A DNA stretch of 64,000 nt, from NCBI GenBank assembly GCA_016721465.1, contig JADKIA010000015.1, positions 176,850-240,849 on the forward strand. Reading direction: 5' to 3'. Positions within the stretch are counted from its first letter, which is position 1; each line of letters begins with the position of its first letter. Below, in pieces: positions 24,725 to 32,525 of the stretch. The DNA is from Ideonella sp. (lineage in GTDB: Bacteria > Pseudomonadota > Gammaproteobacteria > Burkholderiales > Burkholderiaceae_C). The notes under the pieces were generated by a model. That model saw only the letters and a list, made by a program, of their open reading frames with translations. It was not told the DNA's origin and made no database searches. The translations under genes and the position numbers were made by a program.

Positions 24725-25492
24725 ATGACAGAACCCACTCTGGTCGACCGCATCATCTGCGCTGCCGCCCTGGCCTGGCGCGGCGACGGCGAGGTGCTGG
24801 CCACCGGCATCGGCACCGTCCCGCGCCTGGCCGCCAGCCTGTGCATGGCCTCGATCAACACCGACCTGATGATGACCGACAGCGAAGCCTGGATCGTGCG
24901 CGAGCCCGTGCCGATCGGTCCGCGCGGCGACTACATCGTCCAGCGCGAAAGCCACATGGGCTTCGCGCGCATCTTCGACAACGTGTGGGGCGGCAAGCGC
25001 CACGCGATGGTCGGCCCCACGCAGATGGACCGCTTCGGCCAGGCCAACATCTCGGCGTTGGGCCCCGACTACGCGCGGCCCAAAACCCAGATGCTGGGCA
25101 TGCGCGGCTACCCTGGCAACTCGATCAACCACGCCAATTCGTTCTTCGTTCCCAACCATTCGCCCAAGGTGTTCGTGCCCGGCGAGGTGGACATGGTCTG
25201 CTCGGTAGGCTACAACCCGGCGCGCCTGGCGCGCGGCTGGAGCCTGGACGAGATCGACATCCGCCTGGTCGTCACCAACCTGTGCGTGATGGACTTCGGC
25301 GGGCCGGCGCATCAACTTCGCATCGTCTCGCTGCATCCTGGCGTCAGCGCCGAGCAGGTGCAGCAGGCCACGGGCTTTGCGCTGCACATCGACGCTGCCG
25401 TGCCGCAGACCGCCGCGCCCAGCCCGGCGCAGATGGCCCTGTTGGCGCGGCTGGACCCTCACAACCTGCGCGCCACGGCGCTGGGAGCCTGA
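24725..25492 (+). CDS. ipdB: IpdB, beta subunit of COCHEA-CoA hydrolase
   Basis: A 255-residue class I CoA-transferase beta-like subunit. It has LVDRIICAAALAWRGDGEVLATGIGTVP (first 20 residues suffice to place it), SINTDLMMTDSEAW, VGPTQMDRFGQANISALG and the C-terminal NLCVMDFG. It lies directly after ipdA, as in actinobacterial and proteobacterial steroid clusters. Together they hydrolyse the ring-C beta-diketone of the CoA thioester late in steroid catabolism. ATG 24725 follows the ipdA stop at a distance of 10 nt. The gene ends 2 nt before the next start. Confidence 0.9.
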   Translation: MTEPTLVDRIICAAALAWRGDGEVLATGIGTVPRLAASLCMASINTDLMMTDSEAWIVREPVPIGPRGDYIVQRESHMGFARIFDNVWGGKRHAMVGPTQMDRFGQANISALGPDYARPKTQMLGMRGYPGNSINHANSFFVPNHSPKVFVPGEVDMVCSVGYNPARLARGWSLDEIDIRLVVTNLCVMDFGGPAHQLRIVSLHPGVSAEQVQQATGFALHIDAAVPQTAAPSPAQMALLARLDPHNLRATALGA

Positions 25493-25494
25493 CG

Positions 25495-26406
25495 ATGAGC
25501 CAAGACCCGGGCGATGCCTTCGTCGCGCGTGACGACCGATCGGTCTACGAGACCGAGCTGCCGGTGCTCTATGACGTGAAGGACGGCATCGCCACCGTCA
25601 CGATGAACCGGCCCACGTTCAACAACGCGCAGAACTCGCAGATGACCTATGCGCTGGACGCGTCGTTCCGCCGCGCGGTCGACGACGACGCGGTCAAGGT
25701 GATCGTGCTGCGCGGCGCAGGCAAGCACTTCAGCGCCGGCCACGACATCGGCACGCCGGGGCGCGACATCGACAAGCCCTTCGACCGGCAATCGCTCTGG
25801 TGGGACCACACCAACAAGCCCGGCGGCGAGCAGTACTTCGTGCGCGAGCAGGAGGTGTACCTGGGCATGTGCCGCCGCTGGCACGACCTGCCCAAGCCCA
25901 CCATCGCGATGGTGCAAGGCGCCTGCATCGCCGGCGGGCTGATGCTGGCCTGGGTGTGCGATCTGATCGTGGCCAGCGAGGACGCGTTCTTCCAGGATCC
26001 GGTGGTGCGCATGGGCATCCCCGGCGTGGAGTACTTTGCCCACGCGCATGAGCTGAACCCGCGCGTGGCCAAGGAATTCCTGTTCCTGGGCGAGCGCATG
26101 CCCGCCGCGCGCGCGCAGCAGATGGGCATGGTCAACCGCGTGGTGCCGCGCGACGAACTCGAAGCGCGCACCTACGAATGGGCCGCCAAGATCGCCGCAC
26201 AGCCGCGCATGGGCCTGGCCCTGACCAAGACCGTGATCAACCGCGTGGAAGAGCTGCAGGGCCTGCGCACCACGATGGACATCGCCTTCGGCTACCACCA
26301 CTTCGCCCACACCCACAGCCAGCTGCTGGGCGCCGGCACCTTGGGCGGGCAGGACGCCAAGAGCATGGTGGCCGGCAACAAGGCGGCCGAGAAGAAAACC
26401 GGATGA
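25495..26406 (+). CDS. echA20: EchA20-like steroid ring-D hydrolase (crotonase family)
   Basis: A 303-residue crotonase-fold protein. It has VTMNRPTFNNAQNSQMTYAL, the oxyanion-hole block GKHFSAGHDIG, and ACIAGGLMLAWVCDLIVASE, then DPVVRMGIPGVEYFAHAHEL in place of the usual hydratase glutamates. In M. tuberculosis EchA20 opens the D ring of HIEC-CoA by hydrolysis, just before IpdAB. It lies 2 nt after ipdB and overlaps ipdC by ATGA, which matches the pathway grouping. A generic enoyl-CoA hydratase is the alternative, but the long insert (GRDIDKPFDRQSLWWDHT) and context favour EchA20. Confidence 0.85.
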   Translation: MSQDPGDAFVARDDRSVYETELPVLYDVKDGIATVTMNRPTFNNAQNSQMTYALDASFRRAVDDDAVKVIVLRGAGKHFSAGHDIGTPGRDIDKPFDRQSLWWDHTNKPGGEQYFVREQEVYLGMCRRWHDLPKPTIAMVQGACIAGGLMLAWVCDLIVASEDAFFQDPVVRMGIPGVEYFAHAHELNPRVAKEFLFLGERMPAARAQQMGMVNRVVPRDELEARTYEWAAKIAAQPRMGLALTKTVINRVEELQGLRTTMDIAFGYHHFAHTHSQLLGAGTLGGQDAKSMVAGNKAAEKKTG

Positions 26407-27494
26407 CCGCTTTGCGCCTGCACACGCCGTTGTGCGATCTGCTGGGCTGCCGATATCCGATCGTGCAGACCGCGATGGGCTGGGTGGCCGGGCCCGCGCT
26501 GGTGGCGGCCACCACCAACGCCGGCGGCTTCGGCTTCCTGGCCGGTGCCACGATCCCGGCCGATCGCATCGAGGCCGACATCCTGGAAGTGAAGCGCCTC
26601 ACCGGTGACGCGCCCTTCGGCCTGAACTTCCACATGTTCCAGCCCAATGCGCAGCAGTTGCTCGATCTGGCGGTCAAGCACCGCATCCGCGCGGTGAGCT
26701 ATGGCCGCGGCCCGGACAAACAGGTGATCGGCCGGCTGCGCGAGGCCGGCATCGTCTGCATGCCCACGGTGGGCGCACTCAAGCATGCGCAGAAGGCGAT
26801 CGAGATGGGTGCCAACGTCATCACCATCCAGGGTGGCGAGGGCGGCGGCCACACCGGCTCGATCCCCACCACCGTGCTGCTGCCGCAGGTGGTGGACGCG
26901 GTGAAGGTGCCGGTGGTGGCCGCCGGCGGCTTCTACGACGGCCGTGGCCTGGTGGCTGCGCTCGCCTTCGGCGCGCAAGGCATCGCGATGGGCACGCGCT
27001 TCCTGATGACCAGCGATTCGGGCGTGCCCGCCGCCACGCTCGATCGCTACCTGCAGGTGAAGGACGCCGACCGCATCCGCGTCTCGCCGCTGGTGGACGG
27101 CATGCCGCAGCGCATGATCGACAACGAATACCTGGCGATGCTGGAGCAGGCCTCGCCCTTCAAGCGGGTCTGGATCGCCGTGCAAAGCGCTCTGCAATGG
27201 AAGGCCCAGACCGGCATGACCAGCGCCCACGCCGCCAAGCTGCTGTGGCAGGCCTTGCGCGAAGACCCCGCCACCGTGGCCCAGACCGTGATGGCGGCCA
27301 ACGCGCCGGTGCTGCTGCAGCGCTCGATGCAGGAAGGCAAGCCGGCCGAGGGTGTGATGTCCTCGGGCCAGGTGGCGGCCCTGATCGGCCGGCTGCAATC
27401 GTGTGACGAGGTCATCGCCGGCATCGTGGCGCAGGCCGGCGAGCGCCTGGCCGCGCTGGCCTCGATGACGGCACAGGAGACTTCGCATGGCTGA
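26403..27494 (+). CDS. ipdC: IpdC-like flavin-dependent reductase (nitronate-monooxygenase fold)
   Basis: A 363-residue FMN TIM-barrel protein. LLGCRYPIVQTAMGWVAGPA, then GGFGFLAGATIP, GLNFHMFQPNA, and the phosphate-binding GGEGGGHTG and VVAAGGFYDGRGLVAALAFG fit the nitronate-monooxygenase-like family to which IpdC belongs. IpdC acts on 5-OH-HIC-CoA during opening of the C/D-ring fragment. ATG 26403 overlaps the echA20 stop (ATGA) and its own end overlaps the next gene by 8 nt. Function follows from the operon order ipdA-ipdB-echA20-ipdC, also seen in actinobacteria. Confidence 0.87.
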   Translation: MTALRLHTPLCDLLGCRYPIVQTAMGWVAGPALVAATTNAGGFGFLAGATIPADRIEADILEVKRLTGDAPFGLNFHMFQPNAQQLLDLAVKHRIRAVSYGRGPDKQVIGRLREAGIVCMPTVGALKHAQKAIEMGANVITIQGGEGGGHTGSIPTTVLLPQVVDAVKVPVVAAGGFYDGRGLVAALAFGAQGIAMGTRFLMTSDSGVPAATLDRYLQVKDADRIRVSPLVDGMPQRMIDNEYLAMLEQASPFKRVWIAVQSALQWKAQTGMTSAHAAKLLWQALREDPATVAQTVMAANAPVLLQRSMQEGKPAEGVMSSGQVAALIGRLQSCDEVIAGIVAQAGERLAALASMTAQETSHG

Positions 27495-28242
27495 CCAGTT
27501 CACTTCCACCCTGCACGCCAACGGTGTGGCCGAGGTGGTGCTCGACCGCCCTCCGGTCAATGCGCTCAACGCCGCCGGCTGGCATGGCCTGGCGTCTGAA
27601 ATACGCGCACTCGGCCAACGCAGCGAGGTGCGCGTGATCGTGATCCGGGCCGAAGGCAAGGGCTTCTGCGCCGGGGTGGACATCAAGGAGCTCAACGCCG
27701 ACGCGGGCCTGATCGTCAGCGTGAACGCCGGCAACTACGCCACCTTCGAGGCGGTGCACCTGAACCCCGTGCCGGTGATCGCGGCGGTGCAGGGTTTCGT
27801 GCTGGGCGGTGGCATCGGCATCTGCGGCGCCGCCGACATCGTCGTCGCCGCCGAGGACGCGAGCTTTGGCTTGCCCGAGGTGGACCGGGGCGCCATGGGC
27901 GGCGCGGCCCACCTGCAGCGCATGTTCGGTGTGCAGAAGACGCGCTACCTGTTCTTCACCGGCGAGATGATCGGCGCCGCCGAGGCGCTGCGCCTGGGCG
28001 CCATCGAGCGCGTGGTGCCGCGCGAGCAATTGCGCGACACGGCGATGGCCATCGCCGCCAAGATCGCCGCCAAGAGCCCGGCGATGATCCGCATCGCCAA
28101 GGAGGCGCTCACCGGCATCGAGGACGGCGACCTGGAGGCCAAGTACCGCTGGGAGCAGGGCTTCACGCTGCAGGCCTACATGAGCCCCGATTCGGCCGAG
28201 ACGCGCCGGGCCTTCGTCGACAAGCGCGACGCGAAGTTCTGA
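27487..28242 (+). CDS. enoyl-CoA hydratase/isomerase family protein
   Basis: A 251-residue crotonase. It has VVLDRPPVNALNAAGW, the oxyanion block GKGFCAGVDIKEL and GFVLGGGIGICGAADIVVAAED. FGLPEVDRGAMGGAAHLQRMFG carries a single acidic position where classic hydratases have two glutamates. It may therefore be a hydratase, isomerase or hydrolase. It sits in the ipd operon between ipdC (8-nt overlap) and the first acyl-CoA dehydrogenase (18-nt gap), and probably handles the acyl-CoA left after ring opening. ScdN of Comamonas is a possible counterpart. Confidence 0.85.
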   Translation: MADQFTSTLHANGVAEVVLDRPPVNALNAAGWHGLASEIRALGQRSEVRVIVIRAEGKGFCAGVDIKELNADAGLIVSVNAGNYATFEAVHLNPVPVIAAVQGFVLGGGIGICGAADIVVAAEDASFGLPEVDRGAMGGAAHLQRMFGVQKTRYLFFTGEMIGAAEALRLGAIERVVPREQLRDTAMAIAAKIAAKSPAMIRIAKEALTGIEDGDLEAKYRWEQGFTLQAYMSPDSAETRRAFVDKRDAKF

Positions 28243-28260
28243 CACGCAAGGAAAGCGTCC

Positions 28261-29424
28261 ATGGACCTGAGCTTCACCCCCGAACAGCAGGCCTTTCGTG
28301 CCGAGGTGCGCGCCTGGCTGCAGACCCATGTGCCCCAGCAGGCCTTTGGCAGCTACGACACCCGAGAGGGCTTCGAGCAGCATCGCGGCTGGGAGGCCAA
28401 GCTGGCCGAAGGCGGCTTCAGCAGCGTCACCTGGCCCAAGGCACTGGGCGGCCGCGGCAGCGACCTGATCGAGTGGCTGATCTTCGAGGAAGAGTACTGG
28501 GCCGCCGATGCACCGCAACGCGTCAACCAGAACGGCATCCTGCTGCTCGGGCCTACGCTGATGGAGTTCGGCACGCCGGAGCAGAAGGCGCGCTTCCTGC
28601 CCGGCACCGCGCGCTGCGAACTGATGTGGGCGCAGGGCTGGAGCGAGCCCAACGCGGGTTCGGACATGGCGGCGATCACCAGCAAGGCGATCCGTGTCCA
28701 AGACGGCGAGGGCGACGGCTACGTCATCAACGGCCAGAAGACCTGGTCCACGCGCGCGCTGTTCGCCAACTGGCTGTTCGGCCTTTTTCGCAGCGATCCG
28801 GCGTCCACGCGCCACCATGGCCTGTCCTACCTGCTGGTGCCGCTGGATGCACCGGGCGTCACCATCCGCCCCATCAAGGCGCTGAACGGCAAGCAGGCCT
28901 TCGCCGAGGTCTTCTTCGACAACGTGCGTGTGCCCGCAGCCAACCGCCTGGGCGACGAAGGTCAGGGTTGGCACGTGGCGATGGCCACCGCCGGCTTCGA
29001 GCGCGGCCTGCTGTTGCGCTCGCCGGCGCGTTTCCAGCGCACCGCGCAAAAGCTGGTGCAGCTGTACCTGCGCCACCGCGACAGCGCCGACCGCGATCCG
29101 GCCATCCGCGAGGCCGTGCTCAAGGCCTGGATGGACGCCGAGGCCTACAACCTGGCGAGTTATCACACGGTGGGCCGCGTCGCCAAGGGCGCCACCATCG
29201 GCGCCGAAGCCAGCACCAACAAGATCTTCTGGAGCGAGCTCGATCTGCAGATGCACGAGACCGCGATGCGCATCCTCGGTGCGCAAGCGGAGTGGCGTGA
29301 CGATGCCGAATCGCACGACTGGCTCGAAGGCTTTCTCTTCGCGCAGGCCGGCCCCATCTACGCCGGCACCAACGAGATCCAGCGCAACATCATTGCCGAG
29401 CGCATGCTCGGTTTGCCGAAATGA
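28261..29424 (+). CDS. acyl-CoA dehydrogenase, likely subunit of a two-gene steroid ACAD
   Basis: A 387-residue ACAD with the family signatures WAQGWSEPNAGSDMAAI (FAD and substrate contacts), NGQKTWSTRA and YAGTNEIQRNIIAERMLGLP at the C-terminus. It is full length. The next gene, 77 nt on, encodes a second ACAD of the shorter type. Steroid ACADs often form alpha2beta2 complexes of such pairs (ChsE1-ChsE2, FadE31-FadE32 in actinobacteria). By position in the ipd operon it should dehydrogenate a ring-derived acyl-CoA such as MOODA-CoA or HIP-CoA; the exact substrate is not visible. Confidence 0.88.
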   Translation: MDLSFTPEQQAFRAEVRAWLQTHVPQQAFGSYDTREGFEQHRGWEAKLAEGGFSSVTWPKALGGRGSDLIEWLIFEEEYWAADAPQRVNQNGILLLGPTLMEFGTPEQKARFLPGTARCELMWAQGWSEPNAGSDMAAITSKAIRVQDGEGDGYVINGQKTWSTRALFANWLFGLFRSDPASTRHHGLSYLLVPLDAPGVTIRPIKALNGKQAFAEVFFDNVRVPAANRLGDEGQGWHVAMATAGFERGLLLRSPARFQRTAQKLVQLYLRHRDSADRDPAIREAVLKAWMDAEAYNLASYHTVGRVAKGATIGAEASTNKIFWSELDLQMHETAMRILGAQAEWRDDAESHDWLEGFLFAQAGPIYAGTNEIQRNIIAERMLGLPK

Positions 29425-29481
29425 GCACCCCGGGGCCTGCGGCGGGGGGGGGGGGGGGGCCGGGACGGGCGCCGGGGTGCT
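29424..29481. repeat. run of 16 G flanked by a 10-bp inverted repeat
   Basis: AGCACCCCGG (29424-29433) pairs exactly with CCGGGGTGCT (29472-29481). Between them lies an uninterrupted run of 16 G (29444-29459). It occupies most of the 77-nt gap between two acyl-CoA dehydrogenase genes. The length of the run may be wrong in an assembly, or variable in nature. Confidence 0.6.
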
Positions 29482-29501
29482 GCGTGCTCAGGAGAACTAG
29501 A

Positions 29502-30575
29502 GTGGACTTCACTTTCACCGACGATCAGATCGCCTTCCGCGACGCGATCAGCCGCTTCCTGATGACCGAGGCCGCGCCCGAGATGCTGCGCGAGATCTGG
29601 GAGACCGACGTGGGCCGCTCGCCCGAGCTGCGCGCCAAGATCGCGGCGCAGGGGCTGATGGGCCTGTCGGTGCCCGAGGCGCAGGGCGGCATGGGCCTGG
29701 GCGACATCGACTGGGTGCTGATGACCCAGGAGCTGGGCTATTACGCCATCCCCGATTCCCTGGCCGACACCGCCTACCTGGCCGTGGGCCTGCTCGCTGG
29801 CCTGCCCGTTGGCCACCCTGCGGCCGCCGCCTGGCTGCCGCGCATCGTGGACGGCAGCGTGCGCATCGCCGTGGGCCACCCCATCAACCCCTGGGTGGCC
29901 GATGCCCACCTGGCCGATCTGCTGTTGTTGCCGCATGGCGGCGAGCTTCATGCCGTGCCGCATGAGGCCGTGACGCTGGCGCCACAGGCCAGCATCGACG
30001 CCTCGCGCCGCCTGGCGCAGGTGCGCTGGACGCCTTCACCCGCCACCCGCATCGCCAGTGCCAGCGAGGGCGACGCGCTGTGGTGCGAGGCGCTCAACCG
30101 GGGCGCGCTCAACGTGGCCGGTCAATGCGTCGGCCTGGCCCAGCGCATGTTGGACATGTCGGTCGACTACGTGGCCCAGCGCAAGCAGTTCGGCAAAGCC
30201 ATCGGCAGCTTCCAGGCCGTCAAGCACCACCTGGCCGACGTGGCCACCAAGATCGAATTCGCCAAGCCGGTGCTCTATCGCGCGGCCGTGGCGCTGGCCC
30301 ATGGCGACGACAACACCGATGCACTGATCTCGCACGCCAAGCTGGCCTGTGGCGACGCCGCCTGGACGGCCGGCCGCAAGGGCATCCAGGTGCACGGCGC
30401 CATGGGCTACACCTGGGAGGTGGACCTGCAGATGTTCATGAAGCGCGCCTGGGTGCTGGACGCCGCCTGGGGCGACCGCGGTTTCCACAAGGACCGCTTG
30501 GGGCGAGCCTTGTTCCGCACCGAGGGCGCACCCCTCGGCCCCGCCGCCACCCTGGGCAGAGCTCGCCATGGCTGA
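29502..30575 (+). CDS. acyl-CoA dehydrogenase, partner subunit
   Basis: A 357-residue ACAD of the divergent, partner-subunit type. It begins VDFTFTDDQIAFRDAISRF, has the RKQFGKAIGSFQAVKHHLAD block and VHGAMGYTWEVDLQMFMKRA at the C-terminus. The FAD-side signature EPNAGSD of the central domain is missing, as expected for the subunit that completes the site of its partner. GTG 29502 is the start because AGGAG lies 7 nt before it; the upstream open frame passes through the G run. It overlaps fadA6 by 8 nt. Together with the gene at 28261 it should form one enzyme. Confidence 0.88.
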   Translation: MDFTFTDDQIAFRDAISRFLMTEAAPEMLREIWETDVGRSPELRAKIAAQGLMGLSVPEAQGGMGLGDIDWVLMTQELGYYAIPDSLADTAYLAVGLLAGLPVGHPAAAAWLPRIVDGSVRIAVGHPINPWVADAHLADLLLLPHGGELHAVPHEAVTLAPQASIDASRRLAQVRWTPSPATRIASASEGDALWCEALNRGALNVAGQCVGLAQRMLDMSVDYVAQRKQFGKAIGSFQAVKHHLADVATKIEFAKPVLYRAAVALAHGDDNTDALISHAKLACGDAAWTAGRKGIQVHGAMGYTWEVDLQMFMKRAWVLDAAWGDRGFHKDRLGRALFRTEGAPLGPAATLGRARHG

Positions 30576-31731
30576 GGCCTTCATCGTCGACGCCTTGCGT
30601 TCGCCCACCGGCAAGCGCAAGGGCTCGCTCGCCCACGTGCATGGCGCCGACCTCGGCGCGCATGTGATCAAGGCCATCGTCGAACGCAACGCCATCCCCG
30701 CCGCCGAGTACGACGACGTGATCTTCGGCTGCGTGGACACCATCGGTGCGCTGGCCGGCGACATCGCGCGCACCGCCTGGCTGGCCGCCGGCCTGCCGCT
30801 CAACGTGCCCGGCACCACCATCGATCGGCAATGCGGCAGCTCGCAGCAGGCCGTGCACTTTGCCGCCCAGGCGGTGATGAGCGGCACGCAAGACGTGGTG
30901 CTGGCCGGCGGCGTGCAGACCATGAGCAGCATCCCCATCTCCTCGGCCATGCTGGCCGGGCAGCCGCTGGGCTTCACCACGCCGTTTGCGCAAAGCATCG
31001 GCTGGCGCGCGCGCTTCGGTGATGCGCCGGTGAACCAGTTCTACGCTGCGCAGCGCATTGCCGATCACTGGGGCCTGAGCCGCGCCGATCTCGAAGCCTT
31101 CGCCAAGGAGAGCCACGACCGCGCCTTGCGCGCCATCGCCGAGGGCCGTTTCGACCGCGAGGTGGTGCCGTACCCTTTGCCGGGGGGCGACTTCCGCATG
31201 GACGAGACCGCCCGCGCCAGCACGCTCGACAAGCTGGCCACGCTGCAGCCGGTGGACCCGGCCTACCCCAAGATCACCGCGGCCGTCTCCAGCAGCACCT
31301 GCGACGCCGCAGCGGCGGTGCTGGTGGTCAGCGAGGCCGCGCTGAAGCGCTACGGCCTGAAGCCCCGCGCCCGCATCCACCACCTCAGCGTGTTGGCCGA
31401 CGACCCGATCTGGCACCTCACCGCGCCCATCCCTGCCACCGCGCGTGCGATGAAGAAGGCCGGCATGACGCTGGACGACATCGATCTGGTGGAGATCAAC
31501 GAGGCCTTCGCCTCGGTGGCCATGGCCTGGCTGAAGGAAACCGGTTATCCGCACGCGCGCACCAACGTCAATGGCGGTGCCATCGCGCTGGGCCACCCAC
31601 TCGGCGCCAGTGGCGCCAAGCTGATGACCACGCTGCTGCACGAGCTGGAGCGCAGTGGCGGCCGCTTCGGCCTGCAGACCATGTGCGAAGGCGGCGGGCA
31701 GGCCAACGTCACCATCATCGAGCGGGTTTGA
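30568..31731 (+). CDS. fadA6: thiolase, FadA6-like
   Basis: A 387-residue thiolase. The nucleophilic Cys is in TIDRQCGSSQQAVHFAA (about 90), NEAFASVAMA and GGAIALGHPLGASGAK supply the catalytic His, and MCEGGGQAN the second Cys. VDALRSPTGKRKGSLAHVHG and the length fit FadA6 of the C/D-ring operon, which releases acetyl-CoA or a longer unit from ring-derived beta-ketoacyl-CoA. It is the last gene of the operon that starts at 22929, with an 8-nt overlap to the ACAD before it. A gap of 285 nt follows. Confidence 0.87.
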   Translation: MAEAFIVDALRSPTGKRKGSLAHVHGADLGAHVIKAIVERNAIPAAEYDDVIFGCVDTIGALAGDIARTAWLAAGLPLNVPGTTIDRQCGSSQQAVHFAAQAVMSGTQDVVLAGGVQTMSSIPISSAMLAGQPLGFTTPFAQSIGWRARFGDAPVNQFYAAQRIADHWGLSRADLEAFAKESHDRALRAIAEGRFDREVVPYPLPGGDFRMDETARASTLDKLATLQPVDPAYPKITAAVSSSTCDAAAAVLVVSEAALKRYGLKPRARIHHLSVLADDPIWHLTAPIPATARAMKKAGMTLDDIDLVEINEAFASVAMAWLKETGYPHARTNVNGGAIALGHPLGASGAKLMTTLLHELERSGGRFGLQTMCEGGGQANVTIIERV

Positions 31732-32016
31732 GCGCGGGCTGATCGGGCGTGCCGCGCGCACCAAGGTCTGGCTGCGGCCGGCGACCAGATCGCGCGCCAG
31801 GCCCCCCGCAAGCCCAGTGACGGAAATCACGCCAGGCCGCCACCTCGTGCAGGCGCTGCGGTTCAGCTTGAAGCCTGCGAGTCCGATAGTTCCGCAAGGG
31901 CCACCACAGGGGCAGGCCGCCGATGATGTTTGCGGCCGTGAAGGCCTGGCGATGAACATGACGCTGGTGCGTCTGTTCACCCTTTGAAACCCACCGACCC
32001 GAGCAGAGCCGCCGAC

Positions 32017-32508
32017 ATGTCCATCCTGGGACTGCATCACAGCGCCTACCGCTGCCGTGACTCGGAGCAGACACGCGCCTTCTACGAGGACTTTCTCGGA
32101 TTGCCCCTGGTCAACACCTTGGAGATCCATGTCACCAAGACCGGGCGCACAACCGACACGCTGCACACCTTCTTTGGCATGGCCGACGGCTCGTGCCTGG
32201 CGTTCTTCGAGGCGCCTGACATGCCATTTGATTTCAAGCCGCAGCACGACTACGACCTGCACATCGCGTTGGAGGTGGATCGCGCCACGCTCGCGGCGAT
32301 GCTGGACAAGGGCCGATCGTTGGGCATGGACACCCGCGGCATCGTCGATCACGGGATGTTCGATTCGCTGTACTTCCGCGACCCCAACGGCTATGTGATC
32401 GAGCTGGCCTGCAAGTGCGATGGCCACGATGAGGCCATGGATCCGGCCCGCAACCTGGCCCGTGCCAAGCTCGACCGCTGGATCGCGGCGCGTCGTACCG
32501 GCCGCTGA
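32017..32508 (+). CDS. VOC-family protein (glyoxalase/extradiol dioxygenase-like)
   Basis: A 163-residue single-module vicinal-oxygen-chelate protein. It has LGLHHSAYRCRDSEQTRAFY with the first metal His, HIALEVDRA with the second and YFRDPNGYVIELAC with the Glu. All three ligands of a metal site are present. Members include lyases, isomerases and small dioxygenases, and this one cannot be assigned further. ATG 32017 is preferred over a TTG 33 nt upstream. It lies 17 nt before the GGDEF-EAL gene and could be co-transcribed with it. Confidence 0.8.
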   Translation: MSILGLHHSAYRCRDSEQTRAFYEDFLGLPLVNTLEIHVTKTGRTTDTLHTFFGMADGSCLAFFEAPDMPFDFKPQHDYDLHIALEVDRATLAAMLDKGRSLGMDTRGIVDHGMFDSLYFRDPNGYVIELACKCDGHDEAMDPARNLARAKLDRWIAARRTGR

Positions 32509-32525
32509 GCTGCACCGGAGCCGAA

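Noticed and set aside
31732..32016. A small gene in the gap after fadA6
   Set aside because: Frames on both strands are short, overlap neighbours, and show no motif or ribosome site; the gap is left as possible regulatory DNA.
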